Shown: positions 23,701 to 38,700 of the stretch, one piece after another | Layout of the letters: every line of letters starts with the position of its first letter | Numbering within the stretch: the first letter of the stretch is position 1 | Assembly: GCA_013397455.1 (NCBI GenBank) | Contig: VYZB01000939.1 | Span: 82,373 to 146,372, forward strand | DNA: 64,000 bases | Source of the DNA: Crotophaga sulcirostris | Lineage: Eukaryota; Chordata; Aves; Cuculiformes; Crotophagidae | Direction: 5' to 3' | Program-made: the position numbers and the translations under genes | The notes under the pieces: generated by a model | Seen by the model: the letters and a program-made list of their open reading frames with translations, nothing else | The model's database searches: none | What the model was told of the DNA's origin: nothing

Positions 23701-26700
23701 CTTTGAGTTGAAACATTTATGAATTTGCAACAGTTTATACAGGTGTAATAATATATGTACAAAAGCAAACTGATGTTTCCAGGTTAGGTACCATCACACC
23801 ATCACACTAGATCACCACTTGATACATATTCCTTTTTTTCCTATAAGTTTTGTTGGCAGCATCAAAGTTGTATGCATTGCCCATAAGGGCCAGAGACAAC
23901 ACTGATAGATGAGCAGAGAAATCGGAATGCAAAAGTATATTTAACTTTTCACTTAAAAGCAGGAAAAATATTTACGATATTAGCCAACTCTTCTAATTTG
24001 TCATTGGAATGTATTCAAATATTGTGCCAGTGAAGATATTGTGGATCTCTGTAGAACAGAGTAATGTCAAGATAGGAAAAAATATTAATAAAACTTGCAG
24101 CTATGCTTAGAACATATTGAAATGAGATCCATCAAAATGAAAGTGAGAGGCAAAATTTTTGCTAGAGCCAGATGCTTCTTATCTCTTTTATAAACTGGAA
24201 TTAAAGTTTTTTTCAGATGGTTACCAGATCTTGATATTCTCTTCCCAGCTTTGTGTCCCAACTGTTAATGGTTTTGTTGCTACCACAAGAAGCTGTGCAG
24301 TACAAAATCTCAGCCGTGTTTTAAATGGACAGTCTGTTTTTTTTTTTTTTTCCCCATCAAGGAAGCAGCCTTCTTTCAGGCTGCTTCCTCACGAGTTTTT
24401 CACACAATATTTAAGTTGCAGTGCTTTTCTAATGCATCACCTTCACCCAGTCATTATTCTCTGATTTAAATGCGGAGGAGAGTTTTTAAGTTTCTCTGGT
24501 TGTACAGACAGAAGACTTAGTGTTCTTGGTTATCCCTTATTCTTTCACTGTTGCCACCCAGTGTGTTATCAAGGAAGCATAGTATGAGGCAGCTGTGTTT
24601 CCTACCTCATTACAGATGTGAGGCCATAATCAATTTAATAGTGTAGGCTGCAAAACACTGCACGTACAGTTCAAAAAAAAAAGGGTCTGCTGAGGGATAT
24701 TTCCCTCTTTTTAGATATTTTGCTTCCTGATTGTTTAGTGCAAAGTAAACATAATTTGCTACACCTCCAAAGAGGAGGAGTGACTGAGATCTGTTGACCA
24801 GCCCGCTTGACAGTCTTGCCTTTTCTTTTGAGGTTCAGGTTCCGCAGATGGCTATGATGTATCATGTGTGAGTCTCTAAAGCTTCTTTTAAGCTGTTCTC
24901 TCCCCACAGTTAGAAATGAAGAGAATGGAGTGGACAACAATCATGGAGACAGACCTTCTGACCGCGGGAAACGTGGCCGTGGGAGAGGTGAGGTGGTGGC
25001 ACTGGTGTGGGACTGGCAATGATTTTATATCCTGAAATGGAATTATCCTATTTTTTTTCTTTGTTTTCTTTAAAACCTTCTTTTTAAGCAGTTGTTGGTT
25101 ATCCTTTGATTCCATGAGCACTTCAGCCACCTTTAATTTAGGTACATCCCCTCCCTTACCACTTGTCACGTCTTGGTCTCAGAAGAATTCAAAAGAATTG
25201 ACACAAATCACCTTTTTGGTACTTTCCTGTGTAGCGAACTGGTGTTCTCTGTCTATGGAGAACTGTTTTCCCAGATCAACTCATGCCAACCTCCTGTGAG
25301 TGGGAGTGCATTGTGCTCCTCAGGATGTACCTTGGCAGCAGGAGAGTACGAAATTCCATCTGTAAGGCTCATGGGAAGGGATTTGATGTGTGCTTGTGCT
25401 GTTTCTTTGGGGTGGGTCAGGTTGTCAGGCTTGCCTTCTGTTTTTAGTACCCAGTCAGAGAAAGTACAAGCCAGCCTAGAGGCTTTTCAATACAAGAAGG
25501 AATTTGGCATGGAAAGAGGAGAATTGTGGAGAAAAATACTGTGGAGTCTTAGACACAATTCAGATTCTATTGTGTAGAAGAGATAGGAGAGATATTGATA
25601 TAGGATTCCGTATGGCATCAAGGGATATTGAATTTGTTTAGATTTCTCTGGAATGGAGTAGAAAGAGTCTTGTTTTTTTCTTAGAGCAGGAGGAATGAAA
25701 ATGAGTAACCTAGGTGCAGGGCAGATAGTGTGGGGAAGTGGATATCAAATGAGTTAAATTGATAAGTGGGCACAGCAGAACTAATGTACTTAAGTAATGT
25801 CTGACTCAGGAATAAGTCTGCCTTCAAAGGACTCTTTTTCTTTTTGGAATATCCAGTAACTGGGCACTCAAAACACAGGCACATTCAACTTAATTGTCTC
25901 CAGATCCGCATCTTGAGGGAAAGGGAAGATGCGAAGACATGTACCTTTCAGAGGGTTGCAAGAATTAGAGTTGTGCATGTGAATCAGGAAATATGGAATG
26001 GTGTGGGCAGACAGATAGCTTTGCAGGGGGTGTGTGGTGTAGTTCACAGCTGTGGTTTTGGTCTTAATAGATGGAATGTAAGTGTTTTGGTATTTGTTTT
26101 ATAAATAATCATTTATACTCAAAATATAAAGGTAGGATTTTAAAAAAAATTACTAGATGAAACTTAAAGGTTGATCTAAACTGCAGTCTATTTTTTGCTT
26201 TGTAACCTAATGAAAAATACACTACTTCTGTCGTCAGTGCTGTAGCCCTCTAGATGAAGATTGAATGTCTCAAGCCAAAGCACTTAATCATCAGATCAAA
26301 CTGACATATCTGACTGAAGGAACAACTTCAACCAATTTCTGTTCTCTGGCATAGCATACATAGTATTACTGGTTTTCTGTACCAAGCATTTTAGACCTTA
26401 CATTCATGTGAGCAATGTATCTTAATGAAGTGTTCCCAACTGTCTGTGATAAACCTGTTGAACAACTTCAGGATCATTATATTGCAAGTGTATGTATTCT
26501 GTGGCAGGAAATACCTAATTTAATTTTATAATGCAAACCCTTGAAATCTGTGGGGAGTTATATAAAGATGTGTAATTCACTTCTTAGTATTTCAGGGATG
26601 CACAGCATTTTTTTTTATATTAGTAGAAATAATTAAAAAAGCATCCTGCCATTACATTTAGCAGTCTGCCTTTTCTGTTACACTGAATAGTAAAATGTGG

Positions 26701-29700
26701 GATCAAGTACTTCAGCTGAAAGTAAATAGATCACTGATAATCAACACAACCCTTTTTTTATAAATGTTTCATGCAATGTTTGAGTAGGAATCTAGGCATC
26801 GGCTACAAAGTTAGGGGTCAGCTAATATCTGAGCAATGCACTGTCTCTATTTTAATTTGCCTTCTCAGGCTGGAGTTGTCTTGCTGGCTGCTTTCTAGGG
26901 GAAGCTTTGCTGAGCTGTTGTATTACTGGTTTGCTGTAGAACAACCTCATTTTAAGAAATGATATGGATGGAAAAGCAGAAATAGGTTTGACACGGGGGT
27001 GATAATGTGCTGTTTTCTGAAAGGGGAAAAGCACTGATGCTGCATATTTTAGCCTTGATGCTGTAGGCCCTGGCTTCCTTGTGCAGTACATCTTCTGTTA
27101 ATAGTGGTGTGACATTCCTTGCCACTTTATAGGGTAGTAGGTGTACGGTAGACACCACTGCTTCCTGGTATGCGGATCAGGGATTTGAAGGAGATAAGCA
27201 TTATTGACTGATCATCAGAAAGCAAAAATACATCACAGGATAATCAGCTGCAGTGTTACAGATAAATTTACAAGCTCTACATGAAAAAAATTTTTTTCAT
27301 GCTGCTGTTCTGTACTTTTCTCAAATCTTCAGCTTTAAGTGCAGGTCTGATTCTCTTGCCAACCTCCACCCCATTTTGAAAAGGATTTGGTAGAGCTGGA
27401 AAAGGCTTCTGAAGGTACTGGGAAGACTGCATTTATGATGTGAGGAAGGAATGGAGTAGGACTTAACCACCTGCAAAAGAAAGGTCCGGGTGTGTGTATG
27501 GTAGAGATCGTTCTGTGGGGACATCGGTTGACCACTCCAAGCAAGTATATGAATGAGGGAATATTATATGAAATCAGCAGGTTCAAAATTAACTTGGGCA
27601 GGTGATTCGCCATACATATAATTAATCTGAGGCATTTCTTCCAAAGAGGTGTTGTGAGTACAAGAAAGCCTATTCCTTTAGACTTAATAAAAGATCTACT
27701 GAGCGACTACCAAGTTACTTGATTGCGTTCTGTGAGTAGGTAAAAATGTTGATAGAAGAATTGGTGGTTGTGAATTACCACAGGACGGAAAAAGTTTTTT
27801 TATGAACTTTGACTGTTGTAATCTAAACGGTATATACACATCGTTTTAGAGTGTTAAAGCTATGCTTTTTATGTTACAAATATAAACTGGTGCTGTTGCT
27901 GGGGGGAATTGGTTCTGTCTGTCTCCTGGTGCAGCTGAACTGTATCAGAAGATTGATCCAAGCGTAGAACTACTGGACAAAGGAAAAGGGGGCAGGTAGC
28001 ATGGTAGCTGGGGACAACAGATATTTTTGGTGGCTTATCCTAGTGTAAAGGTGAGTTATTTTCTTGGCATTTAACAAGCAGGTAACTACTCTGGAGAGCT
28101 GATTCAACAGTGAACTGATAATTTTGTTTTCTGATGATGTTTTAGTGCTCACTCACTGGTCCATGCAAAACTGTCAGTGCAGGAAAGAGAGCAGAGCTGG
28201 TGATCACTGGTGAGGATGACCTTGGTTCTAGTAGTTAGGATTTAAATGGGTTTGAGTTACTGTGGGATTGCATGCGCAGCATCTGGGTCCTTGCTCTGAG
28301 TTAGTGTGAAGCCCCATTTGCTCACTGACCTTTTAATCACTCTTAAGAAGTATCAGAAGATTTCTAATACCTGATGGATGTTTGTTTGCTTTGTGGTAGA
28401 CTTCTCCATGTAAGACAACTGTGCCTTCCGATGACTTAAAGGCAATGTTCTAGTTTTTGCATCTGAGAGAGCTAACTTTCTTAGTGTGAGAATTTAAGAA
28501 TGTAGTAGTGATCTGGTTGTGTCAGAGTATTAGACTTTCCCGCTGGCATACTACATTAATGACAATAATGTACGAGACTTTCTGCCCACGTTAGGGTGGT
28601 CTTTCAGTGGTAAGTACTCACTGTGCCGTATTTTGAGTAACTTCTTTGTAAGTGTCTTTTCTAGCTTTGAATTTTAATGCTTTTTGTAACCCCACTGGTT
28701 TGGTACTTCTTTTTTGTCTGCATTAGAATGCTTTTTGTTGCATTAGTTGATTATCCTTTATTTCAGCTTTGACAGAAAGCGTAGACACAGCTTCAGGAAG
28801 TTAAAGGAATCTACTTGAAATTAAAGTTCAGGATTAACTTTCAAAGTGATATGGTATAAAAATCACCTTGCTGCTTAGCAGTTGAAGTCTTCATAGAACT
28901 TCAAGAACAACATGGTTTCTTTTGAGCAATTTCTAAACTTGTTAGAGGTTCTGATGGCTGTTGTAGCCAGGACTTTATTGTACCCATGCTGGTACGGCAT
29001 TTTACATATGCCTTACTTGCTTCGTCTTCTGCTTAATATGGTAAGGTTATTCTTTCTGTCTTTTTCACTTGGGAGGCTGGGGAGACTTACCTCCTCTTCT
29101 AAAATCTATTTGTTCTTTCACACTAACTGTGCCAGCTAATCTCTCTGTATTTAATGTCTGCCTCACTCAAAAATATTTCTGCTTGGCTGTTACAGTGTTG
29201 CGGCTCCCAGTCAGTCTTGCAACTGGGCTTGTCAAAAAACTGTTCGTCTCTCTTCTGTGTATGATTAGTAAATGATGCTTAATGCTGTATTGATAGCTAC
29301 AGGAAGTAAATGTATAACATTTATAGCCCCTAGAGGGTTCCCAGGTAAACTTGTTTAGCTTGTTCTACTCTTAACCCTTCCACCCGGTGAATAATTTTCT
29401 CTATCTGGAGTGCACTGACTTCTGTGCATCCAAGAGCTGCAACCTCGTTATGCTGTGGATCAGTTTCCCAGATTGGGGATTTTAGGTAGGTGGAAGAGAG
29501 AGTAGGTGGGCTGAGTGTGGAGGTTCAGAGGCCGATGTACCATCAGTTGTGTACAGGGGGTCCTGGGGCACTGTTGTTAATGGCAGAGCCAAGAGCGCAG
29601 CTCCGTGCGCAGGCTCGGTGAAGGGGGATGGCGATTGCTGGTTGCAACCATTGTAACCTCTCTCCTAACATCTGTCTGCTCTCCAGCTGGTTGTGAAAGG

Positions 29701-32700
29701 AGAGGAAAGAGGAAATGTACCGATCGCAGGTCTGGACTCGTGTCTTGTCCCACTACAGTTTTGTACACTGCTGGATGGGAGTCCTTCCTCTGCAGGTTTC
29801 TGTGTTTTCTCTGTAACTAGCAGTTGTTGTCTTGCGTAGGATACGGATAAACTCTTTCACCAAAATGTGATGATAGCTATCTTATTATTTCCATGCTTCT
29901 AAGCAGGCCTTGAAAATGTAGGTGGTAGACATTTTAGAAGTTCAGAAATTCTTTAAAACTTGGACAGTGAACTTGGGCAAGGGGATGAGTGAGTGCTGAG
30001 GGGAAGGAAAGTTCTTAAAACAGGAACTGGTTGTACCATGTCCTGGAGGTATTGTTTTAACTCAGGTGGTCCCCTGAAAATAAGGGATAGTTTTGATCCA
30101 AACTCAAACAGCCCATTGTGGGTAATTCTGAAGTCTGCACAACCAGAGTTTTGGTGTTCTAAGTGCAAAACTTCTGTGCTCTGTTTAACTTGCTGTTGCT
30201 TGGTGACTTAGAATTACCACATAATTACGGCATTAAAATAAACAGTGCTTTGTTCTTGGTCCGCAGCTCTTGACCTCCTCCTGTTCTTATAATACAAAAT
30301 AATATTTATAGTATTCCTCAAAAAAACCCAACAAACTGGAAAGGCCTCAGATATTGATGTCCTAAAAAAGGAAAAAAAGTTCCATGTAGAAGAATGCTAG
30401 ATATAAAAAATAGTTTCTAATGGCTTACATAAGCCTGTGCTTTACAAATTGTTAGGTAATAAAAAACTTTTTGTGCCTTGTTGGCGCTATGCAACATGTA
30501 AAAATGAAGCAATTTACTGTATCAAGAAGTCTGTAAACTGAGACTGGTAACCAAAATTAGAGCTAAGAAATATTTGTTGTCATTAAAACAGAAACTATTT
30601 TTCTTGTGGGTGATAACAGAGAAGTTGTTTAAGTAATTTGAACTGGATAACTTTCATGTCAGTAACTGATTAAAGAGAGAACAGGAGGAACATGTGGTTG
30701 CAGATAGGTGAAAACAGAGGAGGGTAGGGGTGGACAGGACGGAGTGAGAAGGAAACAACTGGAGTATTTAAACTTTCTCCTCACAGGCAAGGAGTGACAG
30801 GGATTCCTTCAGAGATCAGAGTGTGAGGGAGGCTGGTGTTCTTGAGCATCTTAGGCAAGAATGGGGAAGAGACAAAATTGTGAACAAAGCCTAATGATTT
30901 GGCAATAATAGTCTTGTGTGGGATGGGTCTTCGGGTGAGTCCTTTTCTTGGCATTTAAAGCTACTTCCCTAGCTGCAGAAAAGGAGCAAAGAATTGCGAG
31001 TCATACTGAAGCACGTAGCCTTAGATGAACTGTGGCTTACTTTAATGTGTTAGGGGAACAGGTTCTCCTGTGAAGAAATTTGGGAAGTAAAGAATATTTT
31101 ATTTTAACTATGGTAGCTTTCTTCTTCAACCAAGGTATTGACTAATGTGACAGACTAGCGATTGGTCGCTCCTCTGCTGTTGCTGTTAAATGGTGTTTTC
31201 TCTCCTAGGATATGGACGTGGCAGAGGGAGAGGAGCGGGGAGGTTTTCAGCCCAAGGCATGGGGTAAGAAACATGCAGAGCACAGATTTTGGCAAGGATC
31301 AAACTCAGTGACAATATTAATAGACAATATTCATATTGCCACTGTATATATCAATATTGCTGTATACTTGATAAACCAATATGGATGGAAAAATTCATGG
31401 ATCTGTTAGATGATTAATGGATTATTTTTGTCTTAAACCACTATTTCCAACTAGACACAGCAACAGAAACCTGGTGTAAGTTCTGTCAGTGTTAATGTGT
31501 CAGACTTGGAAAAGCTATTTGTACCTATCAGTAGCACCCACAAAGCGTCTAGGAGGCTGAAAGTTCTGTGTGATACATATAACCCTAGATCAGTTTAAAA
31601 ACAGATTTGTTTTGGTGTAATGTAGAACGTGCAAGTTCTATATAAAGTCAGAAAGACTAACTGTTATGAACTTTGTCTCATTTTTGAGGTTTATGCTTTA
31701 GTTGTTTGGACATACATGGACCATAAAGCAGAATCATAATAAGTTACTCAGTGATTTTAAAGTTTGTTCTCAGTTTTGTTGGAATAAGTTTCTTCATAGG
31801 TGTAGCCTCTGCTGCTTTGGCTTGGTGTTTGCCTTTGACATTTCATGTAGTATGAGTGATGTCATGATGAAATGAAGGCACATTCTTCTCTGATAATCCT
31901 TCTTGTTCATATATCTAGGAGATAAGCTGAAAAAAGGTTTTTCTTCAATAATCCCTTTTCACCTTTTAGATGCATCTCTGTGTTTTGGCATTGGTGTCAG
32001 GAGTGTATTTAGAAATCTTACTGGTGTTCCCACTCCTGTCCTGCACAGGTCTGGTGCTCTGAAAGGACATGATATGTATTTCTCACCAGTCAGCCACCTG
32101 CTGAGAAACTGTCCATTGAGAAGCATTTTTTTATTGTGCATATGAACTACTGCTTTACAGGACTGGGAGGAGAAGGAATGCTGTTAGCTGTGTTTCCAAG
32201 AAGTACTGTTTTGGTTCAGTTTCTCTACAACTGGTGTTTTTTTTACCAGTTTCCTCACTTTTTTCTCGCCTTTCTTCTTAGGTGTTAAAATGGTCGCACT
32301 TGTGTTCATTGAATGACCCATGTGTTCTCTTCCATTTCTTAACTTTTAAAACTCTAGGACATTTAACCCTGCAGACTATAAGGAGTCTTCTGCCACAGAT
32401 GGCTCTGGGACAAAATCAGAGATTTGGGAGTCTGGTCAGAATGATGCAGATGATGGAACTGGTAAGATGCTTCAAGGAGTGGAAGGATTGGAGTGAAGTC
32501 CTGTAGCAAATTGCAGTTAAAGTAACCATTCTGTTAGTGTTCACTTAACTTCTGAAAATGTGAGTACGTCTCACACAACACAGATACTAGTTCATTTTTA
32601 TAGCTTAACTGCTACTAATGTGCAGAGCACATGATCCAACCTGAGTGACTCTATGGTTAGAATGAAGGGAAGGCAATCTGCAATTTTTGTTTTAGTACTG

Positions 32701-35700
32701 GACAAGGGGATTTGAAAAGTTAATGGAAGAACCTTGTATGTCAAGAACTGTTTACATATCTTATGCTGCTTCAGAGTTCACCTAATATAAAGAGTGTAAG
32801 TCCTACTAAAAGTGATTGTTCTATGGGCATTGGGCAATAGGGTGTGAATCTCTTAAGCAGAATAAAAAAAATTGTTTTCAAAAATGAATCCACTTGGTGA
32901 TGCTGGAATTGCTTTGGAAGCCCTGCCTGTACAATGCAGGAGTGTAAGGATGTGTAACTCGGGGATGGAGGGGAGTTCCAAGATCTGCCACCTTTGAAGA
33001 GAAAAATTAACTAAAGCACAAGTAGGCACTTGAAGAAAGCCAGAAGAGTAGTCTGCCTCTCTGAAGACAGAGGCAGCTGCGTTTCTCCGTATGAAGTTCC
33101 AAGTGTGAAGTACGCACTCTCAGCTAAAAGCAAGAGAGAGACGTGGTTTGGAAGAGAACCACTTAACATGGTCCCGTGATGATTCATTAATGAAGAATGT
33201 GACCTGCTTGTCCATGATTGGGAGAACAGGATACCTTGCTACTTCCCATATTCTGTGGCCAGAGATGAAGAGCAAGAAAGCTCTGTGTCAGGATGGAGGA
33301 ATTCCTATGTGTTACTGTCCGCACTTGGGAACCACTGTGTGATAGGATAGGTATTTTTTGTAACCCCAGAAAAGGCTTGCATTTCAGATCTCTTCATTGC
33401 TGAAGCCTACTCAAATGATTTTTTTCATCAGACTCTGTGTCAAATGTGGAAGGAAAAGACTGATTCTTGAGGTGAGGGTGTGCTGCACTGGGCTCTGCTG
33501 TGAGCTGCTTGACATACAGCTTTCAACACATTGTATGAGCCATACAGTAACAGGTACAGAGTTTAGGAGGGCTTACTAGACAGCTGTCAAGTCACTGTGA
33601 GTGTCATATAGTCCAGTGTGGGAGAGTGGCACTGAGTATATTAATGGCTCTTCAAAAGGAGCTCTTTCACAAAATACAGCATCTTTCCAAGGAATTAGTT
33701 TTGAAATGTCTTGATGCTGTAGTGCAAACAGAAATGCACCTTTTATTTTAATTCATGTTATTTTTTTCAAATAAGTTTGTCAGATAATGAGTTAGAAGGA
33801 CACCTAATGACTTGAAAATTCCCCTGGGAATACTGATACTGTTGCTTGCTATACAGTAGCGGAAGGCAGGGTATGTTGTCACAAGTACTGCTGAAGCAAT
33901 AATGTCAAATAAACAAAGAATGAAGACGTACAAGACAGACATGAGACCAGATCAGAGGTAGAAACTTCACTGGTTTTTTATTAATGAAAGCAACTGTAAG
34001 GCTATGGCTTACAAATGGCTTTGACTTGTGCTCCACATCCCAAGTGAGCTCAAATGTTTTGTGACCCCTCTGCTAACTCTGAGTAGCCTTTCTGTGCTAC
34101 CTCAGCGGCCACTTTGTTCCTTCTTGTAGGCATCTCCTCAGTCTTCAGTAATGGAAGAGTTCTGCCTAGGAATAACAGTAGCTTGGTGTCACTAAACAAA
34201 TCCGCTTAAGAGTATGAATGTATCTACACAAGAGGTTTGCTGCTGAGCAAACAGATGAGTGGAAGTTCAAAGTGTCCTTGTTGATGTGTGGAACTCCTTT
34301 TTGAATGCCAAGAGTGTTTTTGTGGTTAGGCTGTGCAGGTGTCGCTGAGAGCTGTGCTGAATTTCAGTAATGCAACTTAAGGCATGTCTGTGAAATCTGG
34401 GGAGCATGGTATAGAGAAGAAGTAGGGGAGAAGGCAGTTGGGAATGTTCCCTGACCTCGTTAGATTAATGGTTCTTAAGGGTATGAATGAGTGAGTGGCA
34501 GCATGGGGAGTTTCTACAAAATCATTTGGCTGGTGGGAATAAGTGTAAATGTTCTTTTTAGGTGCTAAGTACCTGTTTGCTGCTAATCTTAATTTATTTT
34601 CAGTGCAAATGGAGAAGGCACCATAAGTGACAAACCAAAAATGTCCCTGTATAGGAGCAGTGTTTTATTTTACAGTATTTTATTTTTAGATGAGCCATTA
34701 GGAAAGTAAAAAACAAGTCCCTGAGCCAAGAAGAGGAGATCTGTCTATAATAAGTAGGCTTTAAAATTGCATAATTTAGTTTTGTCCAGTGGGAGGCACT
34801 TTCAGCCTTGTGATGGAAGGCATCTTGAAGGTTAATAGAGGAGGCTGCAGCTAGGGTACTAATTTTAAAGCAGAAGATGGAAGTAAGTGTTAGGGGTGAA
34901 GGAGTGGCAGTCGAGGTATGGAGCTAGAAGCGGATTGTACAAAGCCGAGCTGTTAATTTGGCTTGTTAGTCACAAATTTTAGTTTTCATAGTTTTATTTT
35001 TTCTTAATTCGTAGTGCTACTATGTTAGTTACGAACCAGCAGTCCTAGTAATAAACATGTTACCAATGTGGAGTTACTGAAGATGTGAATGAAGGTGGTG
35101 TATAGGTATGAAAATCCATAAAGCCTGCAGTAGGCTAGTGAAGATGGTAGATAAGAGTATACACAAAGGATGGGAATTCCTTTCTTCATTCCTCATTACC
35201 CAGTCCCATTTTTTGTTTCATCTAAAAACAAAGAGAACAAAATTAGCTTACACTAGCTTCTTGAAAAATTAGTGTCTTTTATCTGCAGTTACATTGAAAA
35301 GGAGATAACTGAGCAACTATTTGGAGAAACAAAACTAGTTTTGCTTTTCAAAATGTTTTCTGAAGATATCATGCAAATGCAAACTCTCTGTAGAGTTCTG
35401 AGTACTTACTAAGTACTTCCACTTGAAACCAGTACTGGGAAAGGAAACATCAACACTTTTGGTTAGTAATAAATACACAGTTTGTTTCCAAAATGTAGTT
35501 ATGCCTATCCCTGCTCTGAAAGCCCAGATGAAAGATGCTTCTAGATGCACCATCATGTAATCTGATAGCAAAACTGGCCGGTTCTCTGGAGGGAAGTTTT
35601 AGTGTTGTTGGTTGAAATAAAAAGAGTAAAGGGTGACACTTCAATGGTTCATAGCATTTAAGTGTAATTGTATTCCAGATAATTCAGCATTGATTTTCCT

Positions 35701-38700
35701 GCATCCTAATTTTTATAGAATTAGATTACAACTGAAAGGCCTGGAGAAGGGGCAGGTGGAAGGAAACAAAATGACCAAACCTCAACCAAAATGGAATGAA
35801 CCTGAACAACATGATTGGCATTTCTTTACAGGCATGCTGAGTGTTAAATTTCTTACCATTTTTTGTAATGTACAAGGCAGTGGGAGATCCTGAAAGACGA
35901 ATCACAGTAATAAAAACATATTGTATTCTGACGATATACTGATACTTCTACTTTGTTAGAGTTTTTCATAAATGTCACAGGAAAACCTCCTTCATTATCT
36001 TGATTATGAGCAGCCTTAAAGGATTCTGAAACTGAGAAATTACAAGAAAGAAAAGACAAATTGTAGTGTAACTGTCAAGGGGGATAAAGGGAATTGTGTA
36101 GCTTGGAAGTTACAAGGATATTTATTTAAAGACTACTTTAAAAAGTAAGAAGGAACATTTTGAGGAAACTTTAGGTCATTTCTAGAACATGAATGTGATC
36201 CAGAAGGAAAGGATTAGTACATAAGGGTGGAAGAGACCAAACTAAAGTGGGGGCTGATGTCTATGGCTGATTATTCATAGTGTGACAAGAAGTGAGGAAT
36301 TGGAGGAAAATAGCTGAAGACTTAGCAAAAACATATGGTATGCTTATTGGCCTTGTAATTTTCTAAAGCTGAGCTTGTTACAAAGGGAAGTAAATAGGAA
36401 GTAGTCAAAGATAACCGTCTAGGTTGAAGTTGCCTTAACAAGGATCCTTGAAAATGCAAAGCATATGTTTGGTGGAAATCAGAGAACTCTTAAACTGTGG
36501 TGCTTTGCAAGGCAGGGGAGTAAAGGCATTGAAGAGGATACATGGAGTTGCAATAGTGCCCATGTGGTTTGGGGCTAAAAGATGATTGATAGACTTGTGG
36601 CAAGATCAGACTTAGAATCCCCTTGATAGGAGGACAGTGTTAGCAAACTGGATTTAATGCAAAGAAGAGCAGTGAAATAATTGAGGCTGGACGGACTGAG
36701 TTGGGAAGGCAAAGTGTTAATAAGTGAAAATAATTAACTTAGCAGCTTGGGTAAACTACTAATGTATTTAGTGAAGGGTTGTGTTCAGTATTGATAAAGA
36801 GAAAATGCACAGAACCATGGTCATAAGGAGGAGCAACAAATAAATGTTTAAACTGAATGTCAGGAGAATGTCCCACGTATTACTCCAAACAGGTTCAGTC
36901 TCCCAAAGGTGGTGGGGAGTGCTCAGGTGTTGGGTGTGATTCGTCTGGGTTTGTTTTGTGGTTTGTTTTTTTTTAGCGGAATCCAAGCTCTGTTGTTAGG
37001 AGTTCTGGCAAGAACATGAGGTTTGTCTTCTACAGAGGCAGGCCTTGCCTGGTGGGAGATAAATATCAGCAGGGCAAGAACCAGGATGTATTTCTTTAAA
37101 GAAGAAATATCAGAGGAAGGGATCCTGTGCTGGTCAGTAGAAGTGAAACATAAAATTGACTGCTTCTTCAACAACTGCTGCTCATTGGGCTGTTCCTCCT
37201 TTCAAAAATTTCTGTGGGAATGTGTGGATTAGAAATTTGAGGCATTGTATTTTCGATGTGCTCAGATATGATTATTAGTTATTTTTCAAGCATTTTTATA
37301 TTTTGCAGCATGTAGAAACCCCTTGGTTAGGGGCTGTTGGGTAAAATGTGGGCACGAGATGTTTCAGGCAACTCTGTATTGCTACACAGAGTGGATGTTA
37401 CGTTGCTCAGGACCTGCCAAATAATTTTGGATTCCAAGGTATAAACCTCCTCTCATCTCCACACTGCGTGTATATCTTCATAGTAGGCCTGTGCATCTCA
37501 CTGGATTAGTGCCTTTCAACTCTCCTCTGCCCAGGATGCTGCTTTGTAAGATAGTACAAAAGAGTGCACTCATGTAGCGATGGCATTAGTGTGAACTGGA
37601 TGTGATGCTGTCTTCATGGGGCTTGTTTCTGGATGAATGTGCCTGACGGTTTCTGGTTAAGTAAAAGGAGATGATTGAAGCAGTAGTTCTTTTTCTTTTG
37701 TACTTGATCAGAGGTGATGGTAGCTGGAACTTTACTGCTGGTGTTTTCTTTACTTGTGGTTATGTAGTTTAAGTGAAAACTTTGGTGGTTGCTGGGTTAA
37801 CCTTCCCTGTACTTATGTTGGTGCATAAGGCCTACCATTTATTGCTCTTGCATGTCTCTGCCTGCTGTTTCCTTTGGAAGGGATCAGATTTTTGCATCTG
37901 TAGGATCATTTCCTGTGGCTTTCCCATTGCTGCGTGCTGTGCTTCAGTGTTTGCCAAATAAACTCAACCACAAGTTATAGGAAGAAGTGTTTTGCCAGTA
38001 CGGTGGAAGCTTATTGACTCTTCTGCTACCATTGTATTAATTATATATGTTTTAAGATAAAAACGCTGGATCCAGGGAAGGGATTGGGGTTGTTCTGCCC
38101 TGAAGAGGGAGTTAGCAGGTTGGAAAGGAGCCTGTAGATTCATAGCTTGGGTCTTGAATTTGGCTATGTTGAAAGTAGGATTATGTATGTCAGAGCAGAT
38201 GTTGTGGTTGTGTTTTGTTCAAGCTCTATATGAATTTGACTGTGGAACTGAGAGTTACCCAGGGAGGACCAAGTAACATCTCACTGTCACTGGGGACATA
38301 GGAAGAAGTTCTTCTAGTGTTTGGGATTAGCTACTGGTTGCAAACATGCATTCGTGCAAATTGTCTGATACCATGGTGGGTAAGAAATTCCCCAAATTAG
38401 AAATTAAAGTCAAAAAAACAACCTCCCCAAATTTTACATCTGCAGATCAGTTTTCTAGAGCTTCCTGTGTTTTCAGCCATCATCTCTTCACTTTGTTTTC
38501 TGCTAATAATGAAAAGTGTACTTATAAACCAGAAGAATTGAATTATGATATTGTGCTTTTAACTTTTAACTGTTTCCTTCTCCAAATTACAATAGGAGCA
38601 TGGAAGAACTCTGTAGAAGAATGGACTGCAGAAGACTGGAATGAAGATGTAAGTGTACTTTGTTGGATAGACTGCTTGAATTAGTACTTTGCTCTATGCA

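Noticed and set aside
25173..25577. 134-codon + strand open frame after exon 5
   Set aside because: Lies wholly within intron 5-6, no homology recognised and no splice link to the UBAP2 frame.
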